DNA of 6,388 bases from Gammaproteobacteria bacterium (GTDB lineage Bacteria > Pseudomonadota > Gammaproteobacteria > SZUA-140), in contig JALSHQ010000027.1 of NCBI GenBank assembly GCA_026982145.1, positions 1-6,388 of the forward strand, written 5' to 3'. The notes under the pieces are model-generated. The model did no database searches and was not told the origin of the DNA. It worked only from the letters and a program-made list of their open reading frames with translations. Shown here one piece after another: positions 1 to 5,851 of the stretch (positions within the stretch are counted from its first letter, which is position 1; every line of letters begins with the position of its first letter). Made by a program: the position numbers and the translations under genes.

Positions 1-2
1 CC

Positions 3-2042
3 GAACAGGCATTGAAACGCGGTGCGCTCACAAAATATAACCAATTGATGCCACAGCTTAAGGAGTATCCACTTTATCCTTACCTGCGCTATGAGTATCT
101 GCGCACTCGTTTACATAAACAACCTGCCGATGAAATTACCGCCTTTATTGAGACCTATGAAGATAGCCCGCTCAGTGGCAGGCTCCATTTTCGCTGGATC
201 AAGCAGCTAGCACAAAAGCGTCGCTGGAAAGAAGTGCAACAGCACTACAAGCCCAGTAGCAACGTCACACTGCAATGCTATTACCGCCGAGCACTGTTCA
301 ATAACGGCAATACAACAGCGGCGTTCGATGGATTACAACAGCTGTGGCTTGTCGGCCACTCTCAGCCGCGCGCCTGCGACCCGCTCTTTGCAGCATGGCA
401 CAAGGCTGGCTTTATCGACGATGCGCTCGCATGGCAACGCATTCAGTTGGCAATGGCTAAACGCAAGCTCACATTAACCCGCTACCTCACTCGCTTTCTA
501 TCCAAAAAAGAGCGTGCTTGGGCCAACAGGTGGATTGAGGTGCACCGCAAACCTTCTCGCATCCTTTCAACCAAACGTTTTGCTAGCGCGCACCCCATGC
601 GCAGCACCATTCTCGTTCACGGCCTCAAACGAATGGCGCGCTCAAACCCACTCAAAACGGCTGAGGTCTGGCAAACAAAAATCAGTTCGCGCTATGATTT
701 TAGCCACGATGAAATTACCACTGTCGAGCGCACCATTGCCATGGCAATGGCGCTGCGTAACAAGCCCGAAGCATTAAGCTGGCTTGCGGTGCTGGAAGAG
801 CGGCCCGCTGACCAATCACTGCGCGAGTGGCGCGTGCGCACCGCGCTCAACCAGCAAAATTGGGATGCAGCACTCGCTTGGCTCTATCAACTCAACGATG
901 AAGAGCAGCAGATGACACGCTGGCAATATTGGCGTGCGCGCGCCCTTGAAATGCTAGGCCAGCAGCTACAAGCAGAAGAGATCTATACCACCCTCGCCAT
1001 GCATCGCGGCTATTACGGTTTTCTGGCTGCCGACAAACTGGGACACCCCTATCATTTTCAACACGTCGCGCTGCGCCAAGATAGCGAATTATCAATCAGC
1101 GTTGAACAGCAACCGGGTATTTTAAGGGCGCGCGAACTGTTCGCACTCAAACGCGCCGTTGAAGCACGCCGTGAATGGTTTTTTGCAACCCGCCACATGA
1201 GCGATGAGCAGCTCTACCAAGCGGGCAAACTGGCGCATCGCTGGGGCTGGCATGACCGCGCCATCCTCACCATCGCTCGCACAAAACATCGCGATGATCT
1301 CGAGGTGCGGTTTCCGCTTGTGCTACGAGATAAAATCACTCGTAAGGCAGAAGACAACAACATCGATACCGCGCTTGCGTTTGCGTTGATTCGCCAAGAG
1401 AGCGCCTTCACCCCAGATGCGCGTTCCAGTGCAGGTGCTATGGGGCTGATGCAACTGATGCCACGTACCGCTAAACAGCTGACACGCGGCACCGGAATTC
1501 GCATCAAAAACCGCATGCAGTTGATCGATATCGATACCAACCTCAAGCTCGGCATGAAACACCTTGGCAAAGTATTACAACGTTTTGATCATAACCCCGT
1601 GCTTGCACTCGCCGCCTATAATGCAGGGGAGGCGCGTGTTAAACGCTGGATTCCGAAAAAACAGCAGGTCGATGCTGACATCTGGGCGGAAACCATTCCG
1701 TTCCACGAAACGCGCAATTACATTCAGAACATCATGGTCTTTACGCCCATCTATGAGCAGCATATGGGCAGGCCGCTCACGCCGCTCGCACAGCGCATGA
1801 GGCCGATTGGCACGCCGCCACCCATCGTCACCCACAGCAACCAGGTGGATGCACCCCAAAAGGCAATGAAGGCCTTAGAACCATCATCGACCAAGCGTGA
1901 TACCGCAACACTGCCAACCGCTGTAGATCATGAAAAGGCAGATAAAAAAAAGAGTACAAACAGCGCCAAAACCATGCAATATAACGATGCCATTACCCTG
2001 AACAGTTCGGCACACAACAACCCTAGTCAGGAGGAGATCTAG
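3..2042 (+). CDS. slt: Soluble lytic murein transglycosylase (Slt70 family), 5' end cut off by the window
   Basis: The protein cleaves the MurNAc-GlcNAc bond of peptidoglycan in the periplasm, leaving 1,6-anhydro-MurNAc ends (family knowledge). Numbering from the first full codon at position 3, 679 residues are visible. The opening resembles the start of mature E. coli Slt70, including a YPLYPYLRY block at 22-30. Residues to about 450 form the helical superhelix typical of Slt70. The lysozyme-like SLT domain follows at about 450-590, with IRQESAF (catalytic Glu466, codon 1398-1400), GLMQLMP (481-487) and AAYNAG (537-542). The reading frame is open to the left edge, and by alignment the signal peptide and about a dozen mature residues are missing, so the TTG at position 12 is not taken as the start. 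A polar, Lys/Ser/Thr/Asn-rich tail at 604-679 extends beyond the usual Slt70 end. The downstream ATPase gene begins 38 bases later on the same strand. Family assignment is near certain; function of the tail is unknown. Confidence 0.95.
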   Translation, partial: EQALKRGALTKYNQLMPQLKEYPLYPYLRYEYLRTRLHKQPADEITAFIETYEDSPLSGRLHFRWIKQLAQKRRWKEVQQHYKPSSNVTLQCYYRRALFNNGNTTAAFDGLQQLWLVGHSQPRACDPLFAAWHKAGFIDDALAWQRIQLAMAKRKLTLTRYLTRFLSKKERAWANRWIEVHRKPSRILSTKRFASAHPMRSTILVHGLKRMARSNPLKTAEVWQTKISSRYDFSHDEITTVERTIAMAMALRNKPEALSWLAVLEERPADQSLREWRVRTALNQQNWDAALAWLYQLNDEEQQMTRWQYWRARALEMLGQQLQAEEIYTTLAMHRGYYGFLAADKLGHPYHFQHVALRQDSELSISVEQQPGILRARELFALKRAVEARREWFFATRHMSDEQLYQAGKLAHRWGWHDRAILTIARTKHRDDLEVRFPLVLRDKITRKAEDNNIDTALAFALIRQESAFTPDARSSAGAMGLMQLMPRTAKQLTRGTGIRIKNRMQLIDIDTNLKLGMKHLGKVLQRFDHNPVLALAAYNAGEARVKRWIPKKQQVDADIWAETIPFHETRNYIQNIMVFTPIYEQHMGRPLTPLAQRMRPIGTPPPIVTHSNQVDAPQKAMKALEPSSTKRDTATLPTAVDHEKADKKKSTNSAKTMQYNDAITLNSSAHNNPSQEEI
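2028..2036 (+). promoter_or_regulatory. Strong Shine-Dalgarno-like sequence without a well-placed start codon
   Basis: CAGGAGGAG lies in the last codons of slt and is an almost ideal anti-16S match. No ATG, GTG or TTG occurs 5-12 bases downstream. The next gene's only possible upstream start is the ATG at 2081, about 44 bases away. The site may load ribosomes for re-initiation at the downstream gene, or it may simply be Gln-Glu-Glu codons at the end of slt. Confidence 0.4.
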
Positions 2043-2080
2043 CACGGCCGCTTCACCACGGCAATGCGATACCACAAATC

Positions 2081-3538
2081 ATGCTTAAACATGCCCCTAA
2101 CATGACGCCGCCCGATATGCCTTCAAACAGCTCGCAGGCGACGGCCACGCGCCCGACACGCGTCATCGCTATCAGCAGTGGTAAAGGTGGCGTAGGTAAA
2201 ACGAGTGTGACCACTAACCTTGGCATTGCACTCGCACAACTGGGGGCAAAGGTCTGTATTTTAGATGCGGATACCGGCTTGGCTAATATCAATATTCTGC
2301 TTAATCTTCGCCCTGAATACACCATTGAACACCTGCTCAATGGTGAGAAAAATATCGATGAGATCATGCTAGAGGGCCCTCTCGGCATCAAAGTCGTTCC
2401 GGCCGCTTCCGGCATCACCGAATGTGTGGATCTGAACCCGCAACAACATCAACTGCTATCACAGGCGCTCGAAAACTTGGAGTCGCGCTTCGACTACCTG
2501 CTGGTCGACACTGCCGCCGGGATCGGTGACACCGTGTTGGAGTTTATCGCCTCATCACAGTACTGCGTATTGGTGATCTCACCAGAGCCAACCTCACTGA
2601 CCGATGCCTTTGCACTAATGCGCGTCATGAAGCGCAGAGCACTGAAACAGCCGATTTACACCATTGTTAATCGCGCGCCAAGTGTTGGCAAAGCCAACGA
2701 AATATTCCGCCGATTCTCCGCAGCCGCCAAGAAATATCTACACACCCGCATCGGCTACATGGGCAGCATCGCCGAAGACCCAGCCATTAGCAGTGCCATC
2801 TGCCTGCAAACACCGATCATCATTGCTCAACCTTCAAGCCCTGCAAGCCGTGCGATTACCACGCTCGCCACGCGCATCGACACCCGTCTCTCCGCCAGCA
2901 AGAAGCCTCACCACTTTAGCAAATATTGGCATGAAAAAAGTGGCCTTATCCATGCCGCTGAAGAGGCCAGTGCACAACACAACGGGCTTTCTGGTAACTA
3001 TCTCGCTGTGGCGATCATCGCCTATTTGCAATTCCCCGAGACCAGCGAGGCAGAGGCCAAACAACTGCTGCAACCCCTCATTGATGCTGGGCTTGAGCGC
3101 TTTGGCAGCGCGGCCTTTAAACTGCCTACAGAAGCGGCGCAAAACACTGCAGCAGCACAAACACAAACGGTGGGGATTGCCGCCGATATCTCTCGTCTGA
3201 TGTCGGACATCAAAGAACCTGAAGCGGCGACCATCATTCAACAAATTGTGACCCGGCATGAGCGGCTGTTCAAAAAATCACCGCTGGATATTGAAGCCAC
3301 CTTGCTTAACGCTCTCAACCCGCCAGAGATGAGTGAAGCGCAATTCTCAGCGCTGCTCGACACTTTACAGCAGCAATACCGAGACCGATTTGGTGATCGC
3401 CAAGATGATGAAAAAACCAAATTGCTTGAGCTCTTTGCCGCCCTCTCAACACAGATCCGACAGCGGGAAAAGCAGCTTGAGAAAGACCTTCAGACACTCT
3501 CAAAAATGGTTTGCGAATTCAGTGATAGCCATCAGTAG
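2081..3538 (+). CDS. MinD/FlhG-like P-loop ATPase with a long C-terminal extension
   Basis: This 485-residue protein belongs to the SIMIBI MinD/ParA class of ATPases, which dimerise on ATP and position or number structures such as division sites and flagella (family knowledge). Visible motifs are the deviant Walker A SGKGGVGKTS at 33-42 (signature Lys35, Lys40), the switch I segment LDADTGLANI at 61-70 and the switch II/Walker B LLVDTAAGIGD at 140-150. DTAAGIGD and LDADTGLAN resemble FlhG/FleN more than MinD itself. The N-terminal 27 residues are polar and show no FlhG-type DQAxxLR activator motif. The ATPase core ends near residue 270, the usual full length of the family. Residues 271-485 are extra: a mixed segment, then a charged, probably coiled-coil stretch at about 410-480. 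The frame has no ATG, GTG or TTG between its upstream stop at 2024 and ATG 2081, and no good ribosome site sits just before that ATG; Met8 and Met13 are alternative starts. It probably shares a transcript with slt. No flagellar genes are visible, so a flagellar role is not claimed. Confidence 0.9.
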   Translation: MLKHAPNMTPPDMPSNSSQATATRPTRVIAISSGKGGVGKTSVTTNLGIALAQLGAKVCILDADTGLANINILLNLRPEYTIEHLLNGEKNIDEIMLEGPLGIKVVPAASGITECVDLNPQQHQLLSQALENLESRFDYLLVDTAAGIGDTVLEFIASSQYCVLVISPEPTSLTDAFALMRVMKRRALKQPIYTIVNRAPSVGKANEIFRRFSAAAKKYLHTRIGYMGSIAEDPAISSAICLQTPIIIAQPSSPASRAITTLATRIDTRLSASKKPHHFSKYWHEKSGLIHAAEEASAQHNGLSGNYLAVAIIAYLQFPETSEAEAKQLLQPLIDAGLERFGSAAFKLPTEAAQNTAAAQTQTVGIAADISRLMSDIKEPEAATIIQQIVTRHERLFKKSPLDIEATLLNALNPPEMSEAQFSALLDTLQQQYRDRFGDRQDDEKTKLLELFAALSTQIRQREKQLEKDLQTLSKMVCEFSDSHQ

Positions 3539-3555
3539 TAGATAAGCTTTTAAGC

Positions 3556-3600
3556 CACCGCCTGTGAAGCCAAGCGATTACTCTTCGGCCTGTGGCGGTG
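3556..3600. terminator. Convergent-gene hairpin, possible bidirectional terminator
   Basis: CACCGCC (3556-3562) pairs perfectly with GGCGGTG (3594-3600). Inside, GCC+AAG (3569-3574) can pair with CTT+GGC (3583-3585, 3587-3589) across one bulged base, leaving an 8-base loop. The structure lies between two convergent genes and contains the stop codon of the minus-strand ATPase gene (3578-3580). Neither strand has a clear T-run after the stem, so intrinsic termination is only a possibility. Confidence 0.35.
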
Positions 3601-5386
3601 CCACCCGGAAAACCTCGTCCAGCGATGTTATCCCTTTAGCCACCTTTTGCAATCCACTGATCCGTAGCGGCCGCATCCCTTCTTTTTGTGCCCGCTGGCG
3701 TACCTGAGCGATATCGACCCTCGGCTGTCTCAGCAATTCGCGCAGTCCACTCGATAGCGTCATCATTTCATAAATGCCCACGCGCCCAGCATAACCGGTT
3801 TGGCGGCACTCCAAGCAGCCGGTGGGGGCCATGATCTTCTCCGGTAGCGCGCTCTTCCACGGCTGGCTGAGCGCCTGCCATAGCTCGGCATCGGGCGCGA
3901 CCGGCTGTTTGCAGTGCGGGCATAGGGTACGCACCAGCCGCTGTGCGACCACGCCAATCACGGAGGCGCTAATCATGTACTGCGGCACGCCGATCTCCAG
4001 CAGGCGGGTGATTGCCAGCACCGCATCGTTGGTGTGTAGGGTTGAGAGCACTAAGTGCCCGGTCAACGCGGCTTGTATCGCCACCTCGGCCGTCTCGCGG
4101 TCTCGAACCTCACCCACCATGATGATGTCCGGATCCTGCCGTAGCAGTGCACGCACACCATCTGCAAAGGCAAGTTCAATATTATGCTGCACCTGCATCT
4201 GGTTAAAGTCCGGCACCACCATCTCAATCGGGTCTTCGATGGTGCAGATGTTAAGTTCCGGTTTAGCAAGGTGCTTCAGGGTTGAGTAGAGGGTGGTGGT
4301 TTTACCCGAGCCAGTAGGGCCTGTCACCAAGATAATGCCATGAGGTTTGTCGATCATGCCACGCCACTGCTCAGATTCAGCACGACCAAAACCGAGATCA
4401 GAAAAATTTTTCACCAGAATATCAGGGTCAAAAATACGCATCACCATCTTTTCGCCAAAGGCGGTGGGCATGGTCGATAGGCGCAGCTCCACTTCGCTGC
4501 CGTTGGGCGCTTTGGTTTTAAGGCGTCCGTCCAGCGGGCGGCGCTTTTCAGCCAAGTCCATCCGCCCCAAGATTTTAATCCGGCTCACCACTGCCGCCAT
4601 CACTGCGGCCGGTAGCTGGTAAACCTGATGCAACATGCCGTCGATGCGAAATCGGATGTTGCCCTGCTCACGTCGCGGCTCTAAATGAATGTCGCTGGCA
4701 CGCTGCTCAAAAGCATACTGCAGCAACCAGTCCACAATATTCACCACATGCTGATCGTTGGCATCGAGGCTTCCCGCCTTGCCCATCTCCAGCATCTGCT
4801 CAAGGTTATTGATCTCATTGGGGAGCGCACCCTCTTTATCATCGACCGCCCCCACCACTGATTTAGAGATGGCGTAAAACTCAACGCGAAAGCGCTCAAT
4901 GTCCGCCGGGCTGGTAATCTCAAGCCGCACCTCTTTATTCAGTATCCGCTCAAGCTCTTTCACCCAGCCGGTGAGATAAGGCTCTGCCGTGGCAATCACC
5001 ACATGCGCCGCCCCCATTTCAATCGGCAAAAGCTTATTGCGCTCTGCATAACTGTAAGAGACCACCGCCGCGATAGTGGCGGCATCGATTTTTAACGGGT
5101 CGATTCGGCGGTATGGAATGGCCAGCTTTTCAGCCAACCACTGGCTCAGCATCTCTTGGTTCAATGGCTGAGACGGCTGCGTTACCGTCATCATCTCGTG
5201 GCTTTCAATAATCGCAAACGGGTGTAGGTCGCCTTTATCCCGAAAGCGTGCCTTGAGCATCAATACCTCATGCTGCGCTTTATCGATGAGGCCATCAGAA
5301 AAGAGCTGGCCACTGATCTCACCCAGCCGAATACGGCGCGGCTCACCTTTCACTTTTTTATCCTCAGCGCCCATATCGATCACCAT
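3578..5386 (-). CDS. GspE/PilB-family (type II secretion / type IV pilus) assembly ATPase
   Basis: A 602-residue cytoplasmic hexameric motor ATPase of the family that powers pseudopilus or pilus assembly at the inner membrane (family knowledge). Residues about 18-170 form an N-terminal domain resembling T2SSE_N/MshEN, with RLGEISGQLFSDGLI at 20-34 and WLAEKLAIPYRRID at 83-96. The N2-like segment SDIHLEPRR is at 231-239. The catalytic core has Walker A GPTGSGKTTT (356-365, Lys362), an Asp box with IEDP (383-386), Walker B IIMVGEVRD (421-429, Glu426) and a His box LTGHLVLSTLHTND (441-454). A zinc-type tetracysteine is intact: CPHC at 489-492 and CLEC at 524-527. Length and motif set match full-length GspE/PilB, so the enzyme should be active. 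ATG 5386 is preferred because GAGG lies 10 bases upstream; Met5 lacks such a site. No gsp, pil or msh partner gene is in view, so the served machine is undecided and no gene symbol is given. Confidence 0.93.
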   Translation of the reverse strand: MVIDMGAEDKKVKGEPRRIRLGEISGQLFSDGLIDKAQHEVLMLKARFRDKGDLHPFAIIESHEMMTVTQPSQPLNQEMLSQWLAEKLAIPYRRIDPLKIDAATIAAVVSYSYAERNKLLPIEMGAAHVVIATAEPYLTGWVKELERILNKEVRLEITSPADIERFRVEFYAISKSVVGAVDDKEGALPNEINNLEQMLEMGKAGSLDANDQHVVNIVDWLLQYAFEQRASDIHLEPRREQGNIRFRIDGMLHQVYQLPAAVMAAVVSRIKILGRMDLAEKRRPLDGRLKTKAPNGSEVELRLSTMPTAFGEKMVMRIFDPDILVKNFSDLGFGRAESEQWRGMIDKPHGIILVTGPTGSGKTTTLYSTLKHLAKPELNICTIEDPIEMVVPDFNQMQVQHNIELAFADGVRALLRQDPDIIMVGEVRDRETAEVAIQAALTGHLVLSTLHTNDAVLAITRLLEIGVPQYMISASVIGVVAQRLVRTLCPHCKQPVAPDAELWQALSQPWKSALPEKIMAPTGCLECRQTGYAGRVGIYEMMTLSSGLRELLRQPRVDIAQVRQRAQKEGMRPLRISGLQKVAKGITSLDEVFRVAPPQAEE

Positions 5387-5396
5387 TCACTCACAG

Positions 5397-5402
5397 CCTC
5401 GC
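5397..5402 (-). promoter_or_regulatory. Ribosome binding site of the GspE/PilB-like gene
   Basis: On the minus strand this reads GCGAGG, with GAGG ending 10 bases before ATG 5386. It supports that ATG over the in-frame ATG four codons later, which has no comparable site. Confidence 0.5.
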
Positions 5403-5430
5403 CGAATACCCTTATTGTCTGTATTACAAC

Positions 5431-5450
5431 CCGTTACACCATAGTAACGG
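5431..5450. repeat. Perfect 7-bp inverted repeat over the candidate -10
   Basis: CCGTTAC (5431-5437) and GTAACGG (5444-5450) are exact inverted arms around a 6-base spacer, ACCATA. The spacer is the candidate -10 of the minus-strand promoter, and the inner edges of both arms flank it directly. The layout fits an operator bound by a dimeric repressor, but the regulator is unknown and a chance repeat of this size in 465 bases is not improbable. Confidence 0.5.
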
Positions 5451-5465
5451 CAGAATTCACGTCAA
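5438..5465 (-). promoter_or_regulatory. Candidate sigma-70 promoter for the GspE/PilB-like gene
   Basis: On the minus strand, TTGACG (5465-5460; 5 of 6 match to TTGACA) is followed after 16 bases by TATGGT (5443-5438; 4 of 6 match to TATAAT). Transcription would begin near 5431, giving a leader of about 45 bases before ATG 5386. This is the best promoter-like pair seen in the intergenic region, but the -10 is imperfect. Confidence 0.4.
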
Positions 5466-5548
5466 TACCAGCCGCCAGCGAATATAGTGCACCATCCTGC
5501 AATCGCGGCATGAGAACACTGTCAATAAACCCCATCAATTCACGTTAA
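5454..5548. repeat. Near-perfect 12-bp direct repeat pair (5454-5465 and 5537-5548)
   Basis: AATTCACGTCAA at 5454-5465 and AATTCACGTTAA at 5537-5548 match at 11 of 12 bases, with an offset of 83 bases, close to eight helical turns. The first copy includes the candidate -35 of the minus-strand promoter. A shorter shared word, GTCAATA, occurs at 5461-5467 and 5521-5527, exactly 60 bases apart. The elements could be binding sites for one regulator or chance. Confidence 0.35.
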
Positions 5549-5731
5549 GAAATACGGCTATATTACCGATAAAAATATCAGGCACTGTTATTTATTAGTT
5601 CATAAAAAGCAGTCATGGCGCACCTAAACAGCCGCTCAAACCCAGATGTAATCTCCATAAGGGCTACAACAGGTTTTGGCGATCAGACAACAAGGCAATT
5701 GAATGCCGTAATAATGACAAAAGGAATTGGT

Positions 5732-5775
5732 CATGACCCCCATTACCATGCACTGCACCCTGCTCAGGGGTTATG
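5732..5775 (+). repeat. Inverted repeat / possible leader hairpin upstream of the sensor gene
   Basis: CATGACCCC (5732-5740) can pair with GGGGTTATG (5767-5775) as nine pairs, eight Watson-Crick and one G-U, around a 26-base loop. It ends about 76 bases before the sensor start. No T-run follows, so it is not an intrinsic terminator. It could be a leader-RNA stem, an operator, or chance. Confidence 0.3.
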
Positions 5776-5835
5776 CAAAGCATCAAAACACCTCGTGCCT
5801 TAAAGCGCCATCACCGTTGGCAATAATACTACTTC

Positions 5836-5842
5836 AGGAAAG
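5836..5842 (+). promoter_or_regulatory. Ribosome binding site of the sensor gene
   Basis: AGGAAAG lies 9 bases before ATG 5852 and fixes that start. A second purine patch, GAGG at 5846-5849, is too close to the ATG to serve as the main site. Confidence 0.6.
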
Positions 5843-5851
5843 CTTGAGGCC

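Larger units (their letters stand above)
5387..5851. other. Divergent intergenic region, 465 bases
   Basis: This stretch separates the start of the minus-strand ATPase gene from the start of the plus-strand sensor gene, so it should hold both promoters. It contains a candidate minus-strand promoter with an inverted repeat, a direct repeat pair, an AT-rich segment at about 5520-5610 and a possible hairpin at 5732-5775. I found no convincing plus-strand sigma-70 pair: TATATT at 5559-5564 is a good -10 but lacks a -35 at proper distance, and TTAAGA (5545-5550) with GATAAA (5568-5573) is weak. No sigma-54 signature, tRNA or believable protein gene is seen. Confidence 0.6.

Noticed and set aside
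12..14. TTG as the start codon of the transglycosylase gene
   Set aside because: The frame is open to the left edge, the codons before TTG fit the Slt70 alignment, and a signal peptide would be expected but is absent. The gene is truncated by the window.
2664..3200. 178-codon plus-strand reading frame inside the MinD-like gene
   Set aside because: The +1 overlap with a confident ATPase gene and its Pro/Arg/Asn-rich translation without motifs indicate a shadow frame. It might have suggested a frameshift, but the ATPase frame itself runs through intact.
2834..3259. 141-codon minus-strand reading frame opposite the MinD-like gene
   Set aside because: Antisense to a coding region, with no ribosome site or recognisable domain.
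2081..3538. Naming the ATPase flhG/fleN or minD
   Set aside because: The core motifs are FlhG-like, but the N-terminal DQAxxLR motif is missing, there is a long extra C-terminus, and neither flagellar nor minC/minE genes are nearby.
3822..4289. 155-codon plus-strand reading frame opposite the motor ATPase gene
   Set aside because: It lies wholly antisense to the Walker B, His box and cysteine region of a well-supported gene, and its Ser/Arg/Cys-rich translation is typical of a shadow frame.
5520..5525. Perfect TTGACA on the minus strand as a second -35
   Set aside because: The sequence 17 bases downstream is TTGCAG, with no -10-like hexamer at 16-18 bases.
5615..5803. 62-codon reading frame on the plus strand in the intergenic region
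   Set aside because: No ribosome binding site before its ATG, no recognisable motif, and a composition that looks random. It is not supported as a gene.
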